From NCBI GenBank assembly GCA_010094025.1, contig ML991842.1, positions 1 to 64,000 on the forward strand: a stretch of 64,000 nucleotides of DNA. The letters are read 5' to 3'. A program made the position numbers and the translations under genes. The DNA comes from Viridothelium virens. Lineage: Eukaryota > Ascomycota > Dothideomycetes > Trypetheliales > Trypetheliaceae. This document shows positions 49,656 to 60,285 of the stretch, piece by piece. Below the pieces are notes generated by a model that saw nothing but the letters and a program-made list of their open reading frames with translations, made no database searches and was not told the origin of the DNA. Each line of letters opens with the position of its first letter. Position 1 is the stretch's first letter.

Positions 49656-51974
49656 GTGTGGTCAAGGGAAGAAGCACGTTGCCTCAGTCTCAGTTCTCGC
49701 CCACTCGGCCGCACGAGCTTCGGCCACCTCCCCCTAGTTACAATAGGTATCTTACAGAGCCTCGGATACTGCAAGACATCCATATCATTCGACAAATCTG
49801 GCCCCGTCTCAGCATCTCTGTCGATGTTGAAGGCTTTCTACAACCTGCAGCTGCATCGACCCCACCTCCAGAATCTAAAGCAGATATCCCTTGCGAAACC
49901 ATTCTCGTCGAGTCGGAGGTCCTTCGCTGAGGAGCCACAAAGTCCTGGGAAAAATGGTACCGAAGCTACAGCGTCACCCGGACACAAACAAGGTGGTCAT
50001 GGCAGGGTCAAAGTTCTAAATTCTACGGCCGGTTCCAGTACAATTTCAGATGAAGGTGGCGTACTGAGGGCACGTCACAAAAACGGCAGTCGCTACAGGA
50101 AAGTAAAGTACGATGGGACCGTTCGCCCTGAATTGGATACAAGCCAGGAAAAAGCCGTTCTTGCCTCTAATGCCGCTATTGAAGCCGCGTGCGCTACGGA
50201 GGACTTAGGAACGGTTATGAGTGTGTACGGAAGTGCATTGCCTCTTATTTCAAAGAGGCATACGAAAGATATCGCTCAGCTAATCCATAACTCCTTCCGT
50301 AAGGCCAAGCAAAATGATGATGACCTCTCATCGTTGCTAGAATTCATGTCTAAAGTAATCCATGATCTCAAGTCTGGACAGCTTGCTCCTCATCCATGGG
50401 CTGTAATTCATCTCCTTAGCGCCTTCAAAGAATTGGGAAGATTTGAGGAGGGCATCAGTCTATGGAATGGAGTCGCTGGAAAGGATGACCGTTATGTCAT
50501 TCCATCCACCTACGGAGTGCTCATTGAGCTTTTGAGTGAAAGAGGTGATCCTTTAGACAAGCTTGAGGAACTCTTTCAAATAGGCCTACGATCCCACCCC
50601 GACTCTTTTGCCGAATATCACCTTGCGCCTAATGCAATTCTGGGAGATCGAGCCAAGCGAAATGCGACTGTACACCTTCCTTTGGCCTTATTGCAAGGAA
50701 TCTATACGGCTCGAATGCAACATGGAGACATGCGCAATGGATATCTGGCCCTGGATACGGCTCTACGATTAGCACCTGAGCCTTTCCCTTCTCGATACTT
50801 ACATTACCCGATCCTCCATCGGCCAGCACCTGAGGCATATGCCGCTTTCATTTTAGCGTGTCGGATGGGAGTGAATCTGGGGCCTGGTCTTTTGAATATC
50901 CTACTTTCAAAGATGAATGCGATGTTTGCACCGTTATTTGCGGATTACGATTCTATTCGGAGAAAGCAAAAGGTGGCTAGAGGCATGATTGAGGCATTTA
51001 CCGCATTTATCACAGTTGGTGGACGACTGTCATCCAGGCACCTTGCATCCCTCTGTGTTGCCATAGGATCCACGATCTGGGAAGGAGAAAATACCGATGC
51101 ACAACAAGTCCAAGACCACAGTCAAGCTACAGAAGCTATAGGATCTATGATAACAAGCATTATAGACCTTTCCTCTGAGCTCAACATCCCGCTGGATACC
51201 AGAACATTATCGTCCATGGTCACTACTGCTTCGAAATTGGGATCGTCCTATGTACATGCTGTACTTCAATATGTCTCCTCACATGACTTACAGCCGGATC
51301 TTTACCTCTGCCGGGCTATGTTGCTCTCTGCTGGAGTTTTGAAAGACGCTGATCTTCTCGAACAAAGTTGGAAGCAAGTGGTACAATTGCACCGGGACGC
51401 CCCTCACTCCACTAAACGCGCTTGGGTGTGTTTTGCGAGAGCTTGCCAATCGGCAGGCTTTTTGAGATTTGGTCATGACGAACTTTCTCGAAGTTCCAAA
51501 GCACTCCCGATTGATGATCATGTCAGGGAGGAATGCCGAGAGATTCTGAACAAGCCCGTTGATCCCAACCCACACTATCTTTTGCGTGAACAGACTGGCA
51601 AGCTTGCAAGAGTGAATATGGATCTTTGCAAATTAGTTGAATCGTTGGTCACGAGACTTAGATCTGGAGAGCCTTTAGCTGAGCGCCTACCAGAAACGTT
51701 TCTTCAAGATGATCGGGCCGACCATCCAATCAACGAATCTCAGCACGAAAGCATATACAACGACCTGACCGCAGACCCGTACTCGCCAGATGATTCTACG
51801 GTAGATGTGAATACTATGGGAATTCCATTGGATAAGCTGAGATACGAGAATTGGAAGTCAATCAATGCACTAATATACGAGGCAACTCATAATCAGCTGT
51901 GGAGCGAGTGTGCTCCGACACCAACATTGTCAGAAGCAAAAGATTTTGTTCTGAAGTTACGTGGAATGTCCTAA
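49656..51974 (+). CDS. Mitochondrial PPR/TPR-like helical-repeat protein
   Basis: Single-exon frame of 772 residues from the first ATG (49656), or 716 from the ATG at 49824. I prefer the second: MLKAFYNLQLHRPHLQNLKQ onwards is acid-free, Arg/Ser-rich and ends RRSFAEE, like a cleavable matrix-targeting sequence, and the longer version overlaps the narrow divergent promoter with RET3. The body is almost all helical with pentatricopeptide-like pairs (AVIHLLSAFKELGRFEEGISLW near 248-270, EAYAAFILACRMGVNLG near 388, DLYLCRAMLLSAGVLKDADLLE near 550). Fungal proteins of this type act in organelle RNA handling, translation or complex assembly. A specific member (for example CIA84-like or a CYA5-like translation factor) cannot be chosen by eye. 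Confidence 0.75.
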   Translation: MWSREEARCLSLSSRPLGRTSFGHLPLVTIGILQSLGYCKTSISFDKSGPVSASLSMLKAFYNLQLHRPHLQNLKQISLAKPFSSSRRSFAEEPQSPGKNGTEATASPGHKQGGHGRVKVLNSTAGSSTISDEGGVLRARHKNGSRYRKVKYDGTVRPELDTSQEKAVLASNAAIEAACATEDLGTVMSVYGSALPLISKRHTKDIAQLIHNSFRKAKQNDDDLSSLLEFMSKVIHDLKSGQLAPHPWAVIHLLSAFKELGRFEEGISLWNGVAGKDDRYVIPSTYGVLIELLSERGDPLDKLEELFQIGLRSHPDSFAEYHLAPNAILGDRAKRNATVHLPLALLQGIYTARMQHGDMRNGYLALDTALRLAPEPFPSRYLHYPILHRPAPEAYAAFILACRMGVNLGPGLLNILLSKMNAMFAPLFADYDSIRRKQKVARGMIEAFTAFITVGGRLSSRHLASLCVAIGSTIWEGENTDAQQVQDHSQATEAIGSMITSIIDLSSELNIPLDTRTLSSMVTTASKLGSSYVHAVLQYVSSHDLQPDLYLCRAMLLSAGVLKDADLLEQSWKQVVQLHRDAPHSTKRAWVCFARACQSAGFLRFGHDELSRSSKALPIDDHVREECREILNKPVDPNPHYLLREQTGKLARVNMDLCKLVESLVTRLRSGEPLAERLPETFLQDDRADHPINESQHESIYNDLTADPYSPDDSTVDVNTMGIPLDKLRYENWKSINALIYEATHNQLWSECAPTPTLSEAKDFVLKLRGMS

Positions 51975-52027
51975 CTTCTGTATTCATACAAGCATTTCCA
52001 TTAATCTACCACATCGACGCAGTCAAT

Positions 52028-53397
52028 CTAATCTTCTAGAACGCTTTCCCATCTATAACCATATAACCATTGCAACCCGGAATCTTCTGGCATGAAATAG
52101 GTGAACAACCCCCACATCATCCATTCCCGGGCCACTTGCATCCATGGTCCGTACGTCCTTTTGAGCATGGCGGTGTTTTTGAGGGTATTCGAAACCACCT
52201 TCTCCATCCTCTGCCTTCGATAATTGTCCCATCGCTTCAACAGCTCCAATTGGTTCTCAGCTGAGGCGCTCCTAGACAGGACAAGGGCAAGACTTCTGGC
52301 ATCCTCAATGGCTGAATTTGCACCTTGAGCTCCGGTCGGAGGCTGACCATGAGCAGCGTCACCGATGAGAGCTACTTTTCCGGATGGAGAAATATATGTC
52401 GAAAGAAATGGGAGGACATAGTAACTGAGCATCCATCTCATCAGTACGTCGTTTTACGCGATCTGGTGTCACTTACGGCCAACTTCGAATCTCATCATCT
52501 GGAAGTTTCCTGAGCGCAGTCTGCAACCACTGCGGCCATGGGTCTCGGCAAAAGTGCTCTTCCATTAAGCGTCTATGTTCCGCTGGTTGCATTGACATCT
52601 CCTTCCATCCCTCCTTTCCAAGGTCCGCGAAATTGAATGAGGACAGATAATTGACCTTCGTGGAGTCTTTGGTTGGCATGAACGCGAAAAAGCTGTCTGG
52701 TCCGAAGCTCGAACACGGGCACTTGAACTCATCTTCTGGAATGTCGAGCTCCTTTCTTTCTACTCTTCCACTTAGATTTAGGTGACCCATATACTCGGGC
52801 GGTGCTGCGTCAGGGAAAATCTCCTTGCGAACCGCAGAAAAGAAGCCATCAGCTCCGACAACGAAATCCGCCGAAGCGGTTGTGCCATTTGTGAATGTAA
52901 TTCTCGCACGGCCATCTTTCCCATTTTCTACTATTGAAGAGAAGCGATGCTCATAGTGGATCTTCACCCCATTCTCTGCAGCTTTGCGAAGTGCTACACC
53001 CCGCAAGACTTGTCGAGGAAGTCGTATTGCCTCGTATCCAAACAGTTCGACACTGCCCATCTTCAGCTGACCAAGCTTCTGCCACTGCGGATTGACAAGC
53101 GTGATTGCCTCGAAATTCCCGCCCTCCCCACGTATGGGCTCATAAAGGCCAAGTGCATCTAGAATGCGTAGAGAATTTGGTGTTAGGGTGATGGTCCCTT
53201 CATCCACAGCACCGTCAGGGCGGGCCTCGTAGATTGTCGAGGCGATACCAGACTCTTTGAGAGCTAGAGCGAGGACGGGAGCCTAAATCGACAAATAAAT
53301 CTCAATATTAACCACCTTTTCTACTCGAGGGTAGAACCAGGCAGGGCTTACTAACAGCAATACCGCCACCGATGATGGCTACTGCATTCAAGCCCAT
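52028..53397 (-). CDS. FAD-dependent monooxygenase (salicylate hydroxylase-like)
   Basis: Exons 53397-53356, 53282-52477 and 52424-52028 give 414 residues. The first exon (14 codons) ends in AIIGGGIA and joins APVLALALKESGIAS, together a GxGxxG-type FAD site; its donor is GTTAGT rather than GTAAGT. Next are EARPDGAVDEGTITLTPNSLRIL, a second contact FVVGADGFFSAVRKEIFP (DG motif) and GKVALIGDAAHGQPPTGAQG (GD motif), with ANSAIEDARSLAL. The layout is the UbiH/PHBH class (COG0654) that hydroxylates aromatic or polyketide substrates with NAD(P)H. No polyketide synthase or partner gene lies near, so a role in aromatic catabolism or tailoring is open. No membrane helix except weak hydrophobic C-terminus. 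Confidence 0.85.
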
Positions 53398-54223
53398 GAC
53401 TGAAATCTTCTGCGGGTATAGAATATAGCAAACTGACTGATTTCTGCGCAAAGAGACACAAGTTTCTTCCAGATTGTGAACAAAGGCTTCAGGCAAGAAA
53501 ATAAGAAAGTGGAATCCTTCGCGGAAAGAGATCGTTGTGCGAATTGAAGGAGTAGGGATTGGAGACGAAGTGGTTACGGTCACTGACTACTGCAGCAATG
53601 GATCATTATACGAGAGTAGAATCTAATGTTAAAAAAGTTCTATCGAGAAGAGGCTGCTCCGGAATTTCTTGGAATATCAAACCTGAGCCTCTAAACGGAG
53701 ATTTCGGATGGACGTCAGCTCAGCCAGTTGCACGTGGGTCTCCGTCCCGAATTGGAAGCCGATCTCAGCTCCACGGCTTTCGCAACACAATCTATGAGTC
53801 CTCCCACTTCCGCGTCAGAGAAATGGTGTCGCTATCTGCGCTGTCGTTGATGTTAAAACTCAGGTGCAGTGAGGTAGTTTTTATGGTGGTTAATTCTTGG
53901 TTCTATGTAGTTATCTAGGTCTAATGTTCATGTATGGTTTGACAGCTTCGACTAGACAAACACGTTTGTCTTGAAACAACGAATCGATAGAGCAGTCAGA
54001 TGAACAAGAGAGCATGGCCCGTCTGGGGCTGTCTGGTGCAGTAATCCTGCTAGGACAATTGGGGTGAATCCAATCAGATAGGATTTCTCCTATGCCTTGA
54101 CGTGTTAATTTTCCTACCAGAGAGGAGATGTATAGCTATGTGAAGCAGCAATGAGACTTCTATGCAGACTGTCCGCAAACCCTCAACATCAGGTTAGAGT
54201 AGTGGTAGAGACCACCTTTGCTA
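53398..54223. other. Intergenic, no gene supported
   Basis: Promoter of the monooxygenase and unassigned DNA to the small candidate frame at 54224. A plus-strand frame at 53559-53918 has no domain. Confidence 0.45.
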
Positions 54224-54469
54224 TCAGGCCCCCAAAATCAGAAGAAAAGTAGGAGATTCTTGATCGGGAAAGTTAGACACACTGTCGCAGGCGTCGTCGT
54301 CCTTGCCGAAGTTGAAATACCAATGCGAGAGGTCTGTACACACCGATAGTGCCCGTATCCTCGCGTAAAGATCCTGCCTGAACGCCTGCAATGCATCGTA
54401 AACTCCGATATACCCTTTGAGTGACCTTACGCCGTCTAGTAGCTTATTAAAAGCGTTGCCCGTCTCCAA
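54224..54469 (-). CDS. Possible small hypothetical protein
   Basis: 81-codon frame, ATG to TGA, with a plausible soluble texture (LDGVRSLKGYIGVYDALQAF, then CTDLSHWYFNFGKDD). It starts 35 nt after the Tim22 stop on the same strand, so it could be a separate small gene, a fragment, or part of the Tim22 3' UTR. No family recognised. Confidence 0.25.
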   Translation of the reverse strand: METGNAFNKLLDGVRSLKGYIGVYDALQAFRQDLYARIRALSVCTDLSHWYFNFGKDDDACDSVSNFPDQESPTFLLILGA

Positions 54470-54503
54470 TGAAGTAGTCTGCTGACCAGGCCGGTATTGT
54501 CCT

Positions 54504-55254
54504 TCAGATGACTTTTCTGCTTCCCTCGTCTGCAGGCATCCTCAGATAAAACTCGATCGCCGTACTGAAAGCTGCAAAGCCTGCGCATCCTAAAGCTGCC
54601 GCTTGTGGACCTGCCTTGTATGCTAAAGCACCACCTGTGATACAGCCGCCGGCGACTCCATTGTAGATATCATTTTTTGCCCGTAACTGTAAGGGATCAG
54701 TATTTTACCATTCAAATATTCTCCACCGGTCAAAATCGACCAAAGGATATGCGTACTGCCTCAATCGTGCATTCTGTGCCCGAGAATAATGCACCGATCA
54801 TTCCAAAATTCTTAGCGCTGCTCCAACTCGATTTTCCCATATCTTTGAAGCCACGAGCGATCTGTTGGCGAGTTGAAAGATTGAGCATCTCTTGGCCCTG
54901 AGGTGTCATTGGTGTGTCGTAGCGCATCTAATTTAATCTTGATCTCAGTTGAAGTTCTAGAAGGAGGATGGAAGAGATACTCACGCTCGCCATGAACATG
55001 CCAAACATGCCTCCGAGACCAAAGCCCCCCACACCTGCCATGACAGACTTGCCCGCGCAACTCTCCATTGCGGCTGTCATCTATAGCTGGGTGAGCAGAA
55101 GCGGCCAAGCCGGCCTGTGAAGGAGAGGATGTATATGTAATGGCAAGTTGAGAGGACTCACGTATCTGATCATCTTCTGCTCTTGTAGCTGCTGCTCTGA
55201 TAATCCAGCATTTTGGCCGTTCAAGCCGCCGAGCGGCACTCCCGGGAAACTCAT
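54504..55254 (-). CDS. TIM22: Mitochondrial import inner membrane translocase Tim22
   Basis: Channel subunit of the TIM22 complex, inserting carrier proteins into the inner membrane. Exons 55254-55162, 55080-54985, 54927-54757 and 54686-54504 give 180 residues, the normal length; introns are 81, 57 and 70 nt. Tim17/22/23 fold: [20 protein letters not shown] (first helix and the Cys), [20 protein letters not shown] with [32 protein letters not shown], and [20 protein letters not shown] (fourth helix). Both conserved Cys regions of the family (MESC and GTEC) are seen. Start is the ATG of [10 protein letters not shown]. Assignment is firm. Confidence 0.93.
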
Positions 55255-56363
55255 GCTGTTGAATCTCCGTTTTCGCGAAAGGTTCGGATGACTCCAATCT
55301 AATGAGGAGCGATTTTTGTGCAGGGATTTGCGGAGTTTTCATGACTAATCCCGTTCACCCCCAAACGCCGTCCGTTCAATTTTATTAACGCAGGTTCCCA
55401 CGGCCTTGCCCTCCCAACTGCAATATATTAGGCTATGTTTGCACTGGATCGTCAATACAATTCTCATGCCCTTCAAATTTGCTTCTGGTCGTACGCTTTG
55501 TGGATGCTACAATGCGGTGCTAGTCTTGAGCAGCGCATTGAACACTTGTATGACGAAGATGGACTTATCGTCGCCTATGCACAAGGAGAATTTGCCTCAG
55601 GCATCTCGCCATGTTCCGAAATGTGCCATGCATGTAAGAAATGGTGCAGCGACTCGCTAGAGCAACTGGCTAGAGCAACTGGTAAGGCTGCATGCTGTGA
55701 ACATGGCGCTTGCAGCTTGTCAGCCTTGCCTAAACACCACGATGATGAAGTTTTGCCTCAATTCAACACCCGGTCTAGCGGAATCATGGCTACTATACTC
55801 GTGAAGACTCAGCATGGATCTGCTTAGTGTTACCGCAAGCATCATTGCTGAAGTGTAGCTCTCTTTCAAAGTCAAGTAACTGAGCGATGTCACAAACACG
55901 CTAAAGGAACGCCAGAAATGTATGATCAAGCGTCGAGCCTCTAGATTCTTCTTACAAGTCTTCGATGTCGCCCAGAACCAGACAGGGGTGGAGAGACTGG
56001 GTCTGCAGAGATTCAGAGGCAGAACATTCCAGATGGACCTCTGCACCAATCCCTAGAAGAAATACCTTCACCGGTGGAAGTGGAAGCTGAAGGGTAAGGA
56101 TCGGTCATAGGTCGAGTATGAGCTAATTCGCGGTTGGCAGACCAATAAAGATGTCCTACGCCCGACACACAAGCAGCCAATCAGCCCACAGTCCCTGCAG
56201 TTCAAGGCTATTCAGGCAACAAGGCTTAGATCAAATGATCTGACACCTTCTGAATTCTAGCTCCGAGCGCCGATGCTACATACGCAACGTCAGGACCTCT
56301 TTTCCTACATGACAAGCTAAGAACCTCTTCATCCTCGAAAGCGTTCGGTCTACTACGACAGCA
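55255..56363. other. Intergenic between Tim22 and NLR genes
   Basis: About 1.1 kb, with one candidate frame listed separately (55435-55827). The last part is the NLR promoter. No repeat noted. Confidence 0.45.
55435..55827 (+). CDS. Possible Cys-rich hypothetical protein
   Basis: 130-codon ATG-started frame with ten Cys (for example CSEMCHACKKWC and AACCEHGAC), enough for several disulfides or a metal site, but no signal peptide. It lies upstream of the NLR gene on the same strand with a 0.5-kb spacer. No family recognised and could be chance. Confidence 0.25.
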   Translation: MFALDRQYNSHALQICFWSYALWMLQCGASLEQRIEHLYDEDGLIVAYAQGEFASGISPCSEMCHACKKWCSDSLEQLARATGKAACCEHGACSLSALPKHHDDEVLPQFNTRSSGIMATILVKTQHGSA

Positions 56364-59300
56364 ATGTCCAATCGGCCCCGTCACCGAGACGACTTTGATA
56401 TCGCTATCATCTGTGCTCTGTCGATTGAAGCCGATGCTGTGCTGGGTGTTTTCGACGAATTTTGGGAGGAGGAAGGGGACTCGTACGGGAAAGCAGCGAG
56501 CGACTCGAATACCTACACTACTGGACGTATCGGCAAACACAACGTTGTCCTTGCACACATGCCAGGTATGGGGAAGAACGCATCGGCCAGCGTGGCTGCG
56601 AATTTCTGTTCCAGTTTCAACTGCATCAGGCTTGGTCTGGTGGTAGGCATCTGTGGAGGAGTGCCTGCTGATATAACAAAGGGCGAGGAGATGCTTCTCG
56701 GCGACGTCGTTATCAGCACTGGAGTAGTGCAGTTTGATTTTGGACGGCAGTACTCGGATAAGGTGATCAGAAAGGATACGCTTGAAGATGGTTTAGGCCG
56801 GCAGAACCTGGAAATCCGAGGCTTCTTACAGAAAATGGGAGGTCTGCATGACAGAAAGCAGCTGAAGGACAACACTTTTTTCCAACTGAGTGAGCTCTGC
56901 AGGAAAGACGACTTCCACACGTGGGGATACCCCGGCGCGAGCAATGACATCCTTTATCCGTCGACATACCGTCACATGCACCAACAATCAGAAGCATGCG
57001 AAATCTGCGGGAGTAATAGCTCGTGCGAGGCTGCGCGCGAGTCAAGCTGTGAAGAGCTGAGTTGCGATACCAGGAAGCAGATTCCCCGGTCAGGGCTGCA
57101 GAAAATTGAGGAACAAGGTCTTACAACAGAGACGGGAATCGTGCAGAGACCTGAAATACATTTTGGGAAGATTGGATCTGGAGACTTAGTGATAAAGTCG
57201 GAGAATCATCGTGACGACATTGCGAAGAAGGAGAAGGTGATTGCGTTTGAGATGGAGGGAGCCGGAGTGTGGGACCATTTCCCTACCGTGGTCATTAAAG
57301 GTGTGTGCGATTACGCAGACAGTCATAAGAACAAGAAGTGGCAAAAATATGCTGCGGCTACAGCAGCTGCATGTATGAAGGCATTTTTGAAGGTGTGGAG
57401 AGGCATGGACAAGCCGTTGCGCCCTTCGGCATCTTTGGATCAAAGTTCCTCCTCAAGCTTCAAGACGACCCTCGGGACACGGTACCCCGAAGGTATTACA
57501 CTTCGTCAAGATATATTGAAAATGTGCGGTTGCTGATGATCTAGTAGGGAAGCATCCACTGGACGGGCTTCCGTCCTCTTTGAATGATGGAGAGCCGGCT
57601 TTGAAACGCAGGAAGACCGATTCGCACCCTGATCATCAAGTAGATTTCGACGCTCTCCGACATACCTCCGAAGCTCGCCGAAAGCTTAATCAATTCGAGC
57701 CGATTGCTCTTAGTACAGATCAACGAAGAATCTATCTGAACTCCTTAAAATTCCATCAGATCGAGTCCCGTCATGCGAACATCAAGCCCGCACACACAAA
57801 AACCTGCAAGTGGTTGCTGAAAAAATCCGAATACCAGGACTGGCTTGATGCATGTAAAATCAAAGAGCACAACGGAATATTTTGGATCAAGGGAAAGCCT
57901 GCTGCCGGAAAGTCTACTATTATGAAATTTGCATATTCGAATTCTAAGAGGAATATGAAGAATGCTATCGTTGTTTCCTTCTATTTCAACGCAAGGGGTG
58001 AGGACCTAGAGAGGAACGTCGAGGGCATGTATCGGTCCTTGCTATTTCAGCTGCTCAGCGAAGCTCAAGAGCTTCAACATGTGTTTGACATACTTGGGCC
58101 GGACGAAACCGATGAATACGAGTCCGTCAAATGGAGTATCGAAAAATTGAGAGGCTTCTTTGAACGCGCCGTCGAGAATCTCAAGCAGCGTCATCTGGTT
58201 TGTTTTATCGATGGCTTGGACGAATGCAACGAGGGGGAGGTGAGAGACATGGTGGAATTCTTCGAACGACTCGCACAAGTTTCAGTTATGTCCGGAACTC
58301 AATTACACGTCTGTTTTTCAAGCCGCCACTATCCGTACATTACTATTGAGAAAGGGGTCGAGCTTACCCTAGAAGGTCAGGAAGGCCACCTACAGGATAT
58401 AATTAATTACGTACAGAGCGAACTTAGAGCTGGCCAGAGCAAAGTAGTCCGGCAAATTAAGGATGAGATACCTCAGAGAGCTTGCGGTATATTCCTTTGG
58501 GCTGTCTTAGTGGTAAAGATGCTCCAAAAAGAGTTTGACCGCGGCAAAGTTTACGCACTGCAGAAGCGTTTCAACCAGATCCCAACCGAGTTATTTGAGC
58601 TCTTTAATGATATTTTAACACGAGATGGTGAGCAGGTTGACGACCTAATTCTATGCCTTCAATGGATATTACTCACAAAGCGGCCTTTGAAACGCGAAGA
58701 GCTTTACTTTGGCCTTCTCTCCGGACTAGCTACCGAAGCACTGGCTCCATGGGATCCAAAAGAAGTTACTGAGCAAGATATGGAAAGATTCATACTACAT
58801 TCTTCCAAGGGACTTGCTGAGGTGACAAAGTCAAAGGCTCAGTCTGTCCAGTTTATTCACGAATCGGTGCGAGATTTTCTCAAAGAGGGAAGACTCGAGC
58901 TTCTTAGTGGTGAAGCATTTCTTAAGCAAGGCCACGAGCGACTAAAGCAATGCTGCCAAACATACCTGAGAGTTAATGCTTCGGAATATTTGCCGCTTAC
59001 TACCAACCTACCGGCTGCAAACTCTGAAGCAGCTGCAGATCTTAGGCGGCGAGCAAATGAGAGGTTACCGCTTCTTGAGTACGCTGTGCGCAATATACTT
59101 CATCATTCCAATGCAGCAAGCAGAGACGGCATCTGTCAAGACAGTTTCGTTCAAGGCTTTACTGTCCAAGACTGGGTCCTCCTCGATAACCTTTTTGAGA
59201 GATTTCAAGTGCGTCGACACACGCCAGAAGTAAGTCTACTATACATCCTCGTAGAGAAGAATTTGCCAGACCTTATCGCGATTGAACTTCAACGGGTTCA

Positions 59301-60285
59301 ACACATGGATATTCCAGGGGAACGCTATGAATTCCCACTATGTGTCGGAGTGGCAAAAAAAAACGAAGAAGCTGTCAAAGCTCTAATAACTCCTAATGTT
59401 AGCGTCTGCTCAAACGGAGATCGTCTGCCGGATCTGTGTCTCTCTCCTGAAACAGTTCTATGGCCCTTGAACGATGCGTACCGTTCTTGGAGTAAGCGAA
59501 GCCAGACACCGCTTTTCTGGGCTGCGTCCGGTGGGCATGAGGCAGTGGTCAAGCTGCTGGTCGCGTCAGAAAAGGTTGACGTTGACTTGAAGGACAATAA
59601 CNNNNNNNNNNNNNNNNNNNNNNNNNNNNNNNNNNNNNNNNNNNNNNNNNNNNNNNNNNNNNNNNNNNNNNNNNNNNNNNNNNNNNNNNNNNNNNNNNNN
59701 NNNNNNNNNNNNNNNNNNNNNNNNNNNNNNNNNNNNNNNNNNNNNNNNNNNNNNNNNNNNNNNNNNNNNNNNNNNNNNNNNNNNNNNNNNNNNNNNNNNN
59801 NNNNNNNNNNNNNNNNNNNNNNNNNNNNNNNNNNNNNNNNNNNNNNNNNNNNNNNNNNNNNNNNNNNNNNNNNNNNNNNNNNNNNNAAGGACAATAACGG
59901 CCGCACACCGCTATTATAGGCTGCGCAATATAGGCATGAGGCGGTGGTTGAGCTGTTGGTCGCGTTAAAAAAGGTTAATGTTAACTTAAAGGATAATAAC
60001 AGCCAGATACCGCTATTATAGGCTGCGCAATATGGGCATAAGGCGGTGGTTAAGCTGCTGGTCGCGTCTGAAAAGATTAACATCAACTTAAAGGATAATT
60101 ACAGCCGGACACCGCTATTATCGGCTGCGACACATGGGCATGAGGCGGTGGTCAAGCTACTACTCACAACAGGAAAGGTTGAGGTTGACTTGAAGGATAA
60201 TTACAGCCGGAGAGTGCTATCGGACGCTGCGTTCTGCGGTCATGAGGCGGTAGTCAAACTACTTAAAGAATATATCGCTATGTAG
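56364..60285 (+). CDS. NLR-like protein: PNP_UDP - NACHT - ankyrin repeats
   Basis: Fungal NOD-like receptor. Exon 1 is 56364-57492; a 52-nt intron (57493-57544, with a GCTGATGA branch-like site) joins it in frame to exon 2. Residues 1 to about 360 are a nucleoside-phosphorylase-like domain: DFDIAIICALSIEADAVLG, VGICGGVP, FEMEGAGVWDHFPTVVIKGV and YAAATAAACMKAFL. A linker KRRKTD precedes NACHT with DWLDACKIKEHNGIFWIKG, Walker A GKPAAGKST (near 490) and Walker B LVCFIDGLDE (near 592), then a winged-helix-like part and TPLFWAASGGHEAVVKLL ankyrin units of 34 residues. A 285-nt N-gap breaks the array; beyond it the frame continues but two units carry TAG where the intact first unit has Trp. As drawn, the frame stops at 59919 unless the two TAG codons are errors; the original end is 60285. 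Related PNP domains in bacterial immune proteins (Detocs) hydrolyse ATP; such activity here is inference. Confidence 0.85.
59500..60285 (+). repeat. Ankyrin repeat array, 102-nt units
   Basis: Units start at 59500, then after the gap at 59899, 60001, 60103 and 60205 (last one partial). Each encodes 34 residues of the form TPLxxAAxxGHEAVVKLL, ending DLKDNN or NLKDNY. Unit 1 and the units at 59899 and 60001 differ mostly by transitions (C-to-T or G-to-A). The repeat similarity probably caused the assembly gap. Confidence 0.85.
59602..59886. other. Assembly gap (N)
   Basis: 285 undetermined bases beginning exactly at the end of a repeat unit. If the units were regular, the distance from 59602 to 59898 would be a multiple of 102; it is 297, so the gap length is either estimated or the hidden units are irregular. 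Confidence 0.98.
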
